A DNA stretch of 64,000 nucleotides. Origin: Fretibacterium fastidiosum (lineage in GTDB: Bacteria > Synergistota > Synergistia > Synergistales > Aminobacteriaceae). Location: positions 1,736,001-1,800,000 of the forward strand of contig NZ_OZ209244.1 in assembly GCF_964642095.1 (NCBI RefSeq), in the 5' to 3' direction. The position numbers and the translations under genes are program-made. Below, piece after piece: positions 15,419-23,172 of the stretch (its first letter is position 1; the number at the start of each line of letters is the position of its first letter). Below the pieces are notes generated by a model. The model worked only from the letters and a program-made list of their open reading frames with translations. It was not told the DNA's origin and made no database searches.

Positions 15419-17044
15419 TTAACCGATCTCGTCCAGAAGCTGCTGGACGCCCTTCTTGCCGAACGTCACCCTGTCGTCGTCGATCACGAGGCAGGGGACG
15501 CTCATCACGTTGTAGCGCTCCTTCAGCGCTCCGAAGTGGTTGATGTCGTACACGTCCGCCGTCACCGAGGGGTTCAGCGCCGCGATCTGCTGCGCGGCCG
15601 CCACCAGCTCCGGACACATCGTGCAGGAGAGGGAGACCAGGACCTTCATGCCGACCTTCCGGTCGATGGCCCGGATGCGCGCCCGCGTGGTGTCGTCCAG
15701 GGACTGTCCCGGCCCCGCGGCGTTGTAGAGCCCCAGCATGAAGGAGGTGAACTCGTGCCCGCCCGGGACGCCGTGGAAGGCCAACCCCGTATCCGTGCCG
15801 TCCGCCTTCAGGACCCGGACGCAGGGCAGCTCGGCTTCGGGGAGCCCCGTGCCCGTCCTCACGGTGAGCTTGTCCGTCATTCCCGCCAGCTCCGTCATGT
15901 AGCCTTGCAGCTCGCGCGAGACGGGGCGGTCGTCGAGGAAGAGCTCCAGGATCAGGTTCTGTTCCATCCGGGCGAAGACGGCCTCCATCTGCTGACGCAT
16001 GTCCTCGGAGAACAGGCCGCCCTCCGCGGGGGCTTCGCGCTTCGCCTCCCGTGTCGGCGCAGCGGCGGTGCGAACCGGCTTTTTGGGGTGGATGCCCGTC
16101 TTGGCCTGCATGGCGGCGGCGTACCGCTCCAGCTCCGTCGCGGCTGTGGCCCCGTCGCCCACGGCGGTCACAACCTGACGCAGGTTCTTCACGCAGACGT
16201 CCCCTGCAGCGTAAACCCCGTCCAGGCTGGTCTTCTGGCTGCGGTCGGTGACGACGTAGCCTTGGGGGTTGAGCTCCACCTTGCCCTTGACGAGGTCCGT
16301 GGCCGGGACGTACCCGGCGAACACGAAGACGCCGAAGGTGTCGCCATCCTCCGCGGAGAAGACCGTCTCCGTGCCAGTCTTGGAGTTTTTGTAGCGGATT
16401 CGGCGGAGGGCGGTATCGCCCGAAACCTCCACCACCTGCGTGTTGGTCAGCACCGTGACCTTGGGGTGCTCCAGCGCCCCACGCGCCGTGGCCTCGGCGC
16501 AGGTGAAGGCGTCCTCACGCACGAGCACCGTCACGTGGCGGGCGTAGCGGGTCAGGAAGACGCTCTCCTCCGCCGCGGCGAACCCGCCCCCGATGACGAA
16601 GACCTCCTTGCCCGTGAAGAACTCGCCGTCGCACGTGGCGCAGTAGGCCACGCCGCGGCCGCGGAACTCCGTCTCGCCGGGGAAGCCCAGCACGCGGGGG
16701 TGCGCGCCGGTGGCGATCAGCACCCCGAAGCAGGAGAAGACGCCCCGGTCCGTGTGGACCTTCTTGACGTCCCCGTCCAGCTCCAGGTTCGTGACGTCCG
16801 CCATCAGGAACTCCGCCCCGAAGCTCTCCGCCTGGGCGCGCATGGTATCGGTCAGGGCCCTGCCGTCCGTCCGCCCCGCTCCGGGGTAGTTGACGACCTC
16901 GGAGGTGATGGTGATCTGGCCTCCGAAGGTCTCCTTCTCGACGACCAGCACCCGGTAGCAGGCGCGGGCGAGGTAGAGGCCCGCCGTTAAACCGGCAGGG
17001 CCTCCTCCCACCACGACGACGTCGTAAAAGTTCCGGTCGTCCAT
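15419..17044 (-). CDS. Thioredoxin reductase with C-terminal glutaredoxin-like domain (AhpF-type function)
   Basis: The 541-residue flavoprotein has an N-terminal thioredoxin-reductase module: FAD-binding GGGPAG (13-18), redox pair CATC (135-138), NAD(P)H-binding GGGFAAAEE (152-160), and the YAAGDV motif near residue 280. A linker rich in Ala/Lys/Glu leads to a C-terminal region of about 200 residues that resembles the tandem thioredoxin-fold N-terminal domain of AhpF, with the redox pair CTMC at about 474-477 and a cis-Pro segment MSVPCL. In enterobacterial AhpF these parts are in the opposite order. The start is fused to the ahpC stop as TAATG, so it very likely re-reduces that peroxiredoxin. 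Confidence 0.93.
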   Translation of the reverse strand: MDDRNFYDVVVVGGGPAGLTAGLYLARACYRVLVVEKETFGGQITITSEVVNYPGAGRTDGRALTDTMRAQAESFGAEFLMADVTNLELDGDVKKVHTDRGVFSCFGVLIATGAHPRVLGFPGETEFRGRGVAYCATCDGEFFTGKEVFVIGGGFAAAEESVFLTRYARHVTVLVREDAFTCAEATARGALEHPKVTVLTNTQVVEVSGDTALRRIRYKNSKTGTETVFSAEDGDTFGVFVFAGYVPATDLVKGKVELNPQGYVVTDRSQKTSLDGVYAAGDVCVKNLRQVVTAVGDGATAATELERYAAAMQAKTGIHPKKPVRTAAAPTREAKREAPAEGGLFSEDMRQQMEAVFARMEQNLILELFLDDRPVSRELQGYMTELAGMTDKLTVRTGTGLPEAELPCVRVLKADGTDTGLAFHGVPGGHEFTSFMLGLYNAAGPGQSLDDTTRARIRAIDRKVGMKVLVSLSCTMCPELVAAAQQIAALNPSVTADVYDINHFGALKERYNVMSVPCLVIDDDRVTFGKKGVQQLLDEIG

Positions 17045-17607
17045 TAGAGCTTGCCGACGAGGTCCAGGCTGGGCTTCAGGGTCTCCGCACCGGGCTGCCA
17101 CTTGGCGGGGCAGACCTGGTCGCCGTGCTCGGCCACGAACTGGCTGGCCTGAAGGCGGCGGAACAGCTCGTCGGCGTTGCGGCCCACGTTACCGGCGTTG
17201 ACCTCGTACACCACGATCCTGCCCTGCGGGTTGACGATGAAGCTGCCGCGCTCCGCCAGCCCCGCGTCCTCGATCAGCACCTCGAAGTCCCTGCTCAGCG
17301 CGTGCGTGGGGTCCGCCAGCATCGGGTAGGTGATCTTCCCGATGCGCTCGGACTCGTCGTGCCACGCCTTGTGGACGAAGTGGGTGTCCGTGGAGACCGA
17401 GTAGATCTCGCAACCCGCCTTTTGGAAGTCGGCGTACTTGTTCTGCAAGTCCTCGAGCTCCGTGGGGCAGACGAAGGTGAAGTCCGCGGGGTAGAAGAAG
17501 AAGACGCTCCACTTGCCCAGGATGTCCGCCTTCGTCACGGTCTTGAACTCGCCCTTGTGGTACGCCTGAACCTTGAAATCGCTCACTTCTTTGTTGATCA
17601 TCGACAT
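17044..17607 (-). CDS. ahpC: Peroxiredoxin AhpC
   Basis: This 187-residue typical 2-Cys peroxiredoxin reduces hydrogen peroxide and alkyl hydroperoxides. The peroxidatic Cys47 is in DFTFVCPTE and the resolving Cys166 is in DQVCPAKW; the length matches AhpC. The ATG at 17607 is preceded by AAGGAGG. The TAA stop shares its last base with the ATG of the reductase gene, a tight translational coupling typical of an AhpC/AhpF-like pair. It lies 64 bases after perR in the same direction and has no obvious promoter of its own, so it should be derepressed together with perR. Confidence 0.96.
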   Translation of the reverse strand: MSMINKEVSDFKVQAYHKGEFKTVTKADILGKWSVFFFYPADFTFVCPTELEDLQNKYADFQKAGCEIYSVSTDTHFVHKAWHDESERIGKITYPMLADPTHALSRDFEVLIEDAGLAERGSFIVNPQGRIVVYEVNAGNVGRNADELFRRLQASQFVAEHGDQVCPAKWQPGAETLKPSLDLVGKL

Positions 17608-17671
17608 GAAAAAATCCTCCTTAAAATTGAAATTGAATTTTGTTCTGGCCGGCTGCCCGGCTCTCCCTCTA

Positions 17672-18100
17672 TTAAGAGGCGGAACCCGCTCCGCGCTCCC
17701 TCCCGGTCGAATCGCTCCTTTCCTCACGCTCCGCGGAAGCTTCCTTCTCGCGGCACTTCTTGCAGATCCAGGAGATCTTCAGTTCGTAGAAGTCGACCTC
17801 AAGCCCGGTCTCCGCCCTCAGGCGGTCCGTCAGGTCCCCGATGAAGACGTCCGTCAGCTCTCCACAGCGCCGACAGATCATGTGGTCGTGCCGGATGGTC
17901 CTGTCGTAGCGGTCCGGCTGTCCCTCCAGCCTCAGCCTCCGAATCGCCCCCTGAGCGCAGAGGGCGTTCAGGTTGTTGTAGACCGTCGCCATGACGATGG
18001 CGGGGTGCCGCCGCTTCATCTCCCAGAAGATCTGTTCGGCCGTAAGGTGCCCACCCGGCCTGCTGACGATGTCCAGGATCCCGCTGGCATACTTTGTCAT
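17672..18100 (-). CDS. perR: Fur-family peroxide/metal-responsive repressor, PerR-like
   Basis: The 142-residue regulator has the Fur winged-helix domain (HPAIVMATVYNNLNAL, residues 32-47, the DNA-reading helix) and a dimerisation domain with a structural zinc site made by C76RRC79 and C113KKC116. HDHMIC (71-76) holds the regulatory-metal histidines. The four-cysteine zinc site and placement upstream of ahpC and dps point to PerR rather than Fur, though the residues that separate iron from manganese sensing cannot be judged by eye. It lacks about 15 residues of the usual N-terminus. GGAGGTGAGGC precedes the ATG. It probably represses its own operon through the dyad over its promoter. Confidence 0.88.
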   Translation of the reverse strand: MTKYASGILDIVSRPGGHLTAEQIFWEMKRRHPAIVMATVYNNLNALCAQGAIRRLRLEGQPDRYDRTIRHDHMICRRCGELTDVFIGDLTDRLRAETGLEVDFYELKISWICKKCREKEASAEREERSDSTGRERGAGSAS

Positions 18101-18119
18101 GCCTCACCTCCTTCCTGGA

Positions 18120-18162
18120 ATTAGTTTAAATCTAATTTAATCGATGCTCCTCGTTTTGTCAA
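18120..18162 (-). promoter_or_regulatory. perR operon promoter with overlapping Fur/PerR-type dyad
   Basis: On the minus strand TTGACA (18157-18162), a 17-base spacer and TAAATT (18134-18139) make a near-consensus promoter. A dyad ATTAGATTTAAACTAAT (18120-18136) overlaps the -10 box and start site; it resembles PerR boxes of the TTATAATNATTATAA type. Binding there would block RNA polymerase, which fits autorepression. Confidence 0.8.
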
Positions 18163-18337
18163 GCCCCATTCTGCAAAAAATTTGCAAGTTTGGACGAAAG
18201 CGGCGATGCGCCGGACGGCAGGGGCGATTGCCATGCACCTTGCCTGATGTGATGGCTACACGCCTTCGCTGCGGCCCGCAGAAGCCGCCTCATCATGTCG
18301 CGTCGTATCAGTCACATATTAATGAAGCATGTTTAAT

Positions 18338-18361
18338 GAAGTACGAATGGAAGTACGAATG
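18338..18361. repeat. Tandem 12-bp repeat GAAGTACGAATG
   Basis: Two exact adjacent copies of GAAGTACGAATG lie 130 bases upstream of dedA, with partial copies (AATGAAG, GAATGGAA) around them. The 391-base gap 18101-18491 also contains the perR promoter and an AT-rich patch, but no credible ORF. The repeats could be operator half-sites or simple slippage. Confidence 0.5.
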
Positions 18362-18491
18362 ATTTTGAATGGAATTACGGGTTGAGAAAGGGCGGGATAC
18401 GTCGTCCGCCTCTGGCGGCCGGCGCCGGGGTCGCGTAAAATAGCCGCCGGTCTGTCGAATTTGCCGAGTTTCGGGAGGAATCTTAAAAGAG

Positions 18492-19226
18492 ATGCTCGTA
18501 CATTGGAAGAAACTGGTCCTTCTCGCGGCGCTGTGCGGCGCCCTCTGCTGCGCAGCCCTGGCCTTTGCCGCGCCGCTTCGGGACGCCTTTGGCGGCTTCG
18601 TCACCTGGCTGGTGGAGACGATCGGGCGCCTGGGCTACGCGGGGATAGCGGCCCTGATGTTCCTGGAATCCTCGTTCTTCCCCTTCCCCAGCGAGGTGGT
18701 GATGCCCCCCGCGGGGTATTTGGCGTGGCGTGGCGAGATGTCCCTCTGGGGAGCCATCGCCGCCGGCATCGTGGGCAGCGTCCTCGGCGCGCTCTTCAAC
18801 TATTGGGTGGCGGTCCGCCTGGGGCGCCCGCTGCTCCTGAAGTACGGCAGGTACTTCCTGGTGTCGGAGGAGTCCGTGTCGAAGGCGGAGGGGTTCTTCA
18901 TCCGGCACGGGCACGTCAGCACCCTCGTCGGCCGGCTGGTGCCCGTCATCCGCCAGTACATCTCGCTTCCTGCCGGCATCGCCCGAATGCCGCTCGGAAC
19001 CTTCACGGCCTTCACGGCGCTGGGCGCCGGGGGGTGGGTCGTGGCCCTGACGCTCGTGGGCTACCTTCTGGGGGGGCACCAGGAGGGGCTGGGGCGCTAC
19101 CTGCACGTCATCAGCCTGGGCTGCGTCGGCGTGGCGCTCCTCATCGCCGCGGGCTACGCCGCGTGGCTGTGCCTCAGGCGTCGGGCGTCGAAGGCCGCGG
19201 GCCCTGGAGGATTGGGAGGTAAATAA
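18492..19226 (+). CDS. DedA-family (VTT domain) membrane protein
   Basis: The 244-residue polytopic protein carries the DedA/SNARE-associated domain: FLESSFFPFPSEVVMPPAGYLA near residues 57-80 and the conserved GRLVPVIRQYISLPAGIARMP near 148-168, plus hydrophobic segments at both ends. DedA proteins are proton-linked membrane proteins; several recycle undecaprenyl phosphate or move phospholipids across the inner membrane, and loss often gives polymyxin sensitivity. GGGAGGAATCTT lies before the ATG. The 3' end overlaps the sensor kinase gene on the other strand by 53 bases. Confidence 0.9.
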   Translation: MLVHWKKLVLLAALCGALCCAALAFAAPLRDAFGGFVTWLVETIGRLGYAGIAALMFLESSFFPFPSEVVMPPAGYLAWRGEMSLWGAIAAGIVGSVLGALFNYWVAVRLGRPLLLKYGRYFLVSEESVSKAEGFFIRHGHVSTLVGRLVPVIRQYISLPAGIARMPLGTFTAFTALGAGGWVVALTLVGYLLGGHQEGLGRYLHVISLGCVGVALLIAAGYAAWLCLRRRASKAAGPGGLGGK

Positions 19227-20544
19227 CCACCCTGGCCCCGCGCTTTTGGTCCTTTCGGCTGGTGATCGCCAAGGAGCCCCCGTGCAGCGAGATCACCCGC
19301 CGCGTGAAGGCCAGGCCCAGCCCCGTGGAGCCCCAGCCGGACTGTCCCGCCGCCTGAGTTCCGCTGTAGCCGGGGCCGTTGTCGATGATCTCGAACTCCG
19401 CCATGCGTCCGTGGATGTCCAGCCGCACCTGCAGCAGGATGCCGTGGGCGCCCACCAGCGCGTTGCCGCGCCAGGCGTTGTCCAGGATGTTGAAGATGGC
19501 CCGGATGAGGCGCAGCTTGTTCGCCATGATGTGCGCTCCCTCGACCTCCGGGGCGGCGTGCATCGAAACCTCGTCCTTCCACGGGAAGGCGCTGCTGTGG
19601 CGCTCGATCGTGCGGAAGAGCTCGCTTAGGGCAAGGTCGTGCTTCTCGTCCCCCGACAGGAGCTCCTGGGTCATGGTTCCCATGTAGTCCGCGGCCTTCA
19701 GGAGGAGCGCCGTTCTCTCGGAGGGCTCCTTTTTGTCCATCATCCTTGCCGTGCCCTTGATGACGGCGATGACGTTCTTCATGTCGTGCACGAGGTTGTT
19801 GACGTCCAGCATGTTGATCCCGCTGACGCTCGTCTCGCCGCGCTTCAGCTCCGCGCCGATCCAGGAGTTCTTCAGGACGCTCAGGCGGATGGAGTACTTG
19901 ACCAGCAGCCAGGACGAGGACATGGCGCCGGCCAGGAAGCAGAAGAAGAGCGTAAAGCCCGTCATGCTGACGAAGGCGGCGTCGGCCTCCGGCAGGGCGG
20001 ACTGGGGGAAGGGCACCCCCGTGATCATCTCCAGGCTGTGGGAGGCGAAGAGCCAGAGGATGAGGGCCAGGCTGCGGTCCAGCACGTTTTCCACGCGCAG
20101 GGTGAGGGCGTGGAACAGGCACAGCAGGAGGAAGGCCAGGACGGGGCTCATGGAAAAGGAGAGCGTCAGGTTCGGGGAGAGGTGCGGCAGGAGCCACGCG
20201 GTTGCCATGAAGGCTACAGGAGGGACCACGATGTTGACCGCGTCCGCAAAATGCGCCGTGCGGTGCGAGAGCCTTCGGGCGACGGCCTGCCAGGCGACGA
20301 CGATCAGCATGTTCTGCAGCCCGTGGATCAAAACCCTGGAGAGGGCGAAGGAGAGCGTCGTGACGTTGCCCTGCCTGTCGAGGAGATGTCCGTGAAGCCT
20401 CAACAGGAGGGCGTTGCCGTAGTAGACGACGAGGAACGCCGCCAGGAATACGGCGGCCAAAGAACAGAGCCGGGATATGATCTGAAGCGTGGCCCCGCGC
20501 TGCGGCGGAGCCTGAAGCCCGTTTTCCTCGAATGGCGTCGGCAT
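19174..20544 (-). CDS. Orphan membrane-bound sensor histidine kinase
   Basis: The 456-residue protein has an N-terminal membrane region of about six segments (residues 22-50, 70-88, 101-122, 132-150, 158-175, 192-215) and a C-terminal kinase. The dimerisation motif is NNLVHDMKN with the likely phospho-acceptor His253, followed by an ATPase domain with NILDNAWR (N box), DNGPGYSG (G1) and GSTGLGLAF (G2). No periplasmic sensor domain of size is present, so the membrane segments may sense a membrane or lipid signal. No response regulator is next to it. The gene has its own promoter, divergent from rlmN, and ends inside dedA. Confidence 0.88.
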   Translation of the reverse strand: MPTPFEENGLQAPPQRGATLQIISRLCSLAAVFLAAFLVVYYGNALLLRLHGHLLDRQGNVTTLSFALSRVLIHGLQNMLIVVAWQAVARRLSHRTAHFADAVNIVVPPVAFMATAWLLPHLSPNLTLSFSMSPVLAFLLLCLFHALTLRVENVLDRSLALILWLFASHSLEMITGVPFPQSALPEADAAFVSMTGFTLFFCFLAGAMSSSWLLVKYSIRLSVLKNSWIGAELKRGETSVSGINMLDVNNLVHDMKNVIAVIKGTARMMDKKEPSERTALLLKAADYMGTMTQELLSGDEKHDLALSELFRTIERHSSAFPWKDEVSMHAAPEVEGAHIMANKLRLIRAIFNILDNAWRGNALVGAHGILLQVRLDIHGRMAEFEIIDNGPGYSGTQAAGQSGWGSTGLGLAFTRRVISLHGGSLAITSRKDQKRGARVVIYLPILQGPRPSTPDA

Positions 20545-20615
20545 GGTATGGCCTCCTCTGGTCTGCGCCGGGTGAATTGGCGGACGTCCCCGTGGGGCGT
20601 CCGGGACTTTGTTGT

Positions 20616-20647
20616 CGTTATTATAATAAACGATAATGGACGCTCAA
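20616..20647. promoter_or_regulatory. Divergent kinase/rlmN promoter region with a palindrome
   Basis: CGTTATTATAATAAACG (20616-20632) is a nearly perfect palindrome holding TATAAT on both strands. On the minus strand TTGAGC (20642-20647) is spaced 16 bases from a TATAAT (20620-20625) and would drive the kinase gene. The palindrome could bind a regulator that controls both directions. A GC-rich hairpin (GGACGTCCCC...GGGGCGTCC, 20583-20602) lies in the kinase leader. Confidence 0.5.
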
Positions 20648-20710
20648 GACAACGCTTGAGAAATTTTTTTGAAAAGGAGCGGCGCGAGGACACGTCATCG
20701 CGAGGAAATC

Positions 20711-21805
20711 ATGAAGAACCCTGAGAGCCCTGCGGATAATTTGTTGACGGCGGAGGATGACGCCCTCTCCCTGAGCTGCGATGCCTGGAGGAGGGTGATG
20801 GAGGGGCTGGGCGAGCCGCGCTTCCGGGCGGATCAAATCTGCCAGTGGATCTACGGTCACAAGGTCTTTGACTACCACGAGATGAGCAGCCTCTCGAAGT
20901 CCCTGCGGGAGCGGCTGTGTGGGACGGTCCTGATGACCCTGCCCATCCTGATTCAGGACCGGCGATCGAGGGACGGCACGCGGAAGTACCTGTGGCAGAT
21001 GGCGGACGGTTCGCGCGTCGAGTCCGTGCTGCTGGACCACGGAGGGCACAGGACGGCCTGCATCTCAAGCCAGGTCGGCTGCCCCCTCGCCTGCACCTTC
21101 TGCGCGACGGGGACCCTGGGCTTCGCGAGGAACCTGACGCCCGGAGAGATCGTCGGGCAGTTTCTTATGATGGAACGGCGCGTCCTGGACGCGGGGTTGG
21201 GGCCGGGGATCAACAACGTCGTCTTCATGGGGATGGGGGAGCCCCTGCTGAACGAGCGGAACGTCTTTGAGAGCATCCGCGCCCTCAACCACCCGAAGAT
21301 GAGGAACCTGGGGGCCCGGCACATCACGATCTCCACCTCCGGCATCGTGCCCGGCATCGAGGACCTGGCGGACTTCGAGATTCCGCTGAGGCTCTCGATC
21401 TCCCTGCACGCGCCGAACGACGAGCTGCGGTCCCGGCTCATGCCCATCAACCGAAAGTACCCCCTGAGCCGCCTGGTGGAGGCGCTGCGCCTCTACCGCC
21501 GCCGTACGGGGGAGCGCATCACGATCGAGTACGCGATGATCGACGGGGTCAACGACGCCCCTCAGATGGCCTACGAGATGGCGGCGCTGTTGGACGGCCT
21601 GGACCCTTACGTCAACCTGATCCCCTACAACCCTATCCCCATGCGGCCGGACCTTCGCCGCTCTCCGGAAGGGCGCGTCAAGGCGTTCTGTGCCGCGCTG
21701 TCCGAGCTGCACATCGAGTTCGAGGTCCGGAAGGAGCGCGGCGCGGACATCATGGCCGCCTGCGGGCAGCTTGCGGCCGTCAAGGCTCAGGGACCTGTCC
21801 GCTGA
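20711..21805 (+). CDS. rlmN: 23S rRNA (A2503-C2)/tRNA (A37-C2) methyltransferase RlmN
   Basis: The 364-residue radical-SAM enzyme methylates C2 of A2503 in 23S rRNA and A37 in some tRNAs. The radical-SAM cysteines are C124PLAC128TFC131, followed by ATGTLGFARNLTPGEI; FMGMGEPLLN and ISTSGIVPGI are also diagnostic, and the methyl-carrying cysteine is in DIMAACGQLA near residue 352. ATG 20711 with GAGG five bases upstream is chosen over an upstream in-frame TTG at 20669, which would add an unlike tail. It is transcribed away from the kinase gene and followed by a terminator-like stem. Confidence 0.96.
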   Translation: MKNPESPADNLLTAEDDALSLSCDAWRRVMEGLGEPRFRADQICQWIYGHKVFDYHEMSSLSKSLRERLCGTVLMTLPILIQDRRSRDGTRKYLWQMADGSRVESVLLDHGGHRTACISSQVGCPLACTFCATGTLGFARNLTPGEIVGQFLMMERRVLDAGLGPGINNVVFMGMGEPLLNERNVFESIRALNHPKMRNLGARHITISTSGIVPGIEDLADFEIPLRLSISLHAPNDELRSRLMPINRKYPLSRLVEALRLYRRRTGERITIEYAMIDGVNDAPQMAYEMAALLDGLDPYVNLIPYNPIPMRPDLRRSPEGRVKAFCAALSELHIEFEVRKERGADIMAACGQLAAVKAQGPVR

Positions 21806-21814
21806 CCGCCGTCC

Positions 21815-21880
21815 CGCGCCGCGGGGCCGCGGATGGCCAGGAAAGGAGGGGAAGGGCGCCAGCCGCGGCGCGAAATTTTT
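21815..21880 (+). terminator. Long-loop hairpin after rlmN
   Basis: CGCGCCGCGG (21815-21824) and CCGCGGCGCG (21863-21872) are perfect complements, followed by AAATTTTTG. The large loop makes it an unusual terminator, but it sits just after rlmN and before the ribosomal promoter. Confidence 0.5.
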
Positions 21881-21912
21881 GTCGGAGTTTCCACTGGGGG
21901 CCGACATTTAGC

Positions 21913-21942
21913 TTGACATCCAAGACTTTATTTTGCTATGAT
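21913..21942 (+). promoter_or_regulatory. Promoter of the ribosomal protein superoperon
   Basis: TTGACA (21913-21918) and TATGAT (21937-21942) are spaced by 18 bases in an AT-rich island just upstream of the L7Ae-like gene. This is the strongest-looking promoter before a run of co-directional translation genes. Confidence 0.8.
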
Positions 21943-21975
21943 ACCTCTCACGTCTTGTGCGCGGGAGGTATTGTC

Positions 21976-22224
21976 ATGCCCTTAAACGAATTGGCCGCGG
22001 GCACGAGGGTCGTGGGGGAGAAAGAGGTCCTGCGCGCCCTTGGGCGGGACGGGCTGCGAAAGCTTTTCGTGGCGAAGGACGTTGAGTCGGAGAGGCTGCG
22101 TCCGCTTCTGGAGGGGGCGCGTGCGCTGGGCGTGGAGGTCGAATGGGCCGATTCCCGCCTCGTTCTGGGGCGCGCGTGCGCAATCGACAGGTCGGCATCG
22201 GCAGCAGGGCTGCTGAAGCCTTGA
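21976..22224 (+). CDS. L7Ae/L30e-family ribosome-associated protein
   Basis: This 82-residue protein is of the L7Ae/L30e/S12e/Gadd45 fold, which binds kink-turn RNA. The GREDGLRK-like helix (LGRDGLRKLFVAKDVES) and a hydrophobic core with VEVEWADSR fit the small bacterial paralogues (YbxF/RplGB) that sit before rpsL in Firmicutes. The ATG at 21976 is preceded by GGGAGG; an upstream frame extension (from 21913) runs through the promoter and is not real. It is the first gene after the TTGACA/TATGAT promoter and precedes rpsL by 56 bases. Its exact ribosomal role is not settled. Confidence 0.8.
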   Translation: MPLNELAAGTRVVGEKEVLRALGRDGLRKLFVAKDVESERLRPLLEGARALGVEVEWADSRLVLGRACAIDRSASAAGLLKP

Positions 22225-22280
22225 TCTCATAGATGTCGCTGGGTTTTTGAAGACGTTTCATTTTTTGAGGAGGAGATTCT

Positions 22281-22658
22281 GTGCCAACGATCAACCAGCT
22301 CGTCCGCCTCGGGCGCGACGAAAAGAGGACCAAGAGCAATTCTCCTGCGCTGCAGGCCAACCCCGCGCGCAGGGGGGTGTGTACCCGCGTGTACACGATC
22401 ACCCCGAAGAAACCCAACTCGGCTTTGCGCAAGGTGGCGCGCGTGCGCCTTACCAACGGCATTGAGGTGACGTCCTACATTCCGGGCATCGGCCACAACC
22501 TGCAGGAGCACTCCGTCGTGCTGGTGCGGGGCGGTCGCGTGAAGGACCTTCCCGGCGTCAGGTATCACATCATCCGCGGCACGCTGGACTGCGGCGGCGT
22601 GGAGAACAGGAAGCGCAGCCGCTCCAAGTACGGCGCGCGCAGGCCGAAGGCCAACTAG
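22281..22658 (+). CDS. rpsL: Ribosomal protein S12
   Basis: This 125-residue S12 sits at the decoding centre of the 30S subunit. The sequence TPKKPNSALRK (residues 41-51) and GGRVKDLPGVRYH (84-96) are the two streptomycin loops; Lys43, Lys88 and Pro91 are the wild-type residues, so no classical streptomycin-resistance change is seen. Asp89 corresponds to the RimO methylthiolation site. The start is GTG behind GAGGAGG. Confidence 0.98.
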   Translation: MPTINQLVRLGRDEKRTKSNSPALQANPARRGVCTRVYTITPKKPNSALRKVARVRLTNGIEVTSYIPGIGHNLQEHSVVLVRGGRVKDLPGVRYHIIRGTLDCGGVENRKRSRSKYGARRPKAN

Positions 22659-22672
22659 GGGGAGAGATCGCC

Positions 22673-23143
22673 ATGCCTCGTAAGGGTCATGTAAAAAAGC
22701 GCGAGTCAGTGCCGGATATCCGGTTCGGGAGCGAGGCCGCATCCCGCTTCATCAGCAGCCTGATGCTGGGGGGCAAGCGCAGCATCGCGGAGAGGATCTT
22801 CTACGGCGCGCTGGACAGCGCAGCGGAGAAGCTTGGCGTTGAGCCCTTCGACGTCTTCGACAAGGCGATGGGCAACGTCGCCCCTCAGATCGAAGTGCGG
22901 CCCCGCCGGGTGGGCGGCGCCACGTACCAGGTCCCCGTCGAGGTGACGCCGGAGCGCGGCGTGCAGCTCTCGATCCGCTGGATCGTCTCCTTCGCCCGTT
23001 CCAAGAAGGGAATGCCCATGCAGGATCGCCTGATGCACGAGCTGATGGACGCCTACAAGAACGAGGGCAGCTCCATCAAGAAGCGCGAGGACACCCACAG
23101 GATGGCGGAGGCGAACAAGGCTTTCGCGCATTACCGCTGGTAG
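22673..23143 (+). CDS. rpsG: Ribosomal protein S7
   Basis: The 156-residue S7 starts 30S head assembly and contacts the E-site tRNA. It begins MPRKGHVKKR and contains the conserved GGKRSIAERIFYGALD and GGATYQVPVEV segments, with the usual EMRHRW-like tail replaced by EANKAFAHYRW. It follows rpsL by 14 bases in the classic str order. Confidence 0.98.
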   Translation: MPRKGHVKKRESVPDIRFGSEAASRFISSLMLGGKRSIAERIFYGALDSAAEKLGVEPFDVFDKAMGNVAPQIEVRPRRVGGATYQVPVEVTPERGVQLSIRWIVSFARSKKGMPMQDRLMHELMDAYKNEGSSIKKREDTHRMAEANKAFAHYRW

Positions 23144-23172
23144 TGAAGATTTTTTTGTGATTGATTGGGTAG

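Noticed and set aside
15398..16990. 530-codon plus-strand open frame opposite the reductase gene
   Set aside because: Antisense shadow; the minus strand encodes a flavoprotein with all motifs in place.
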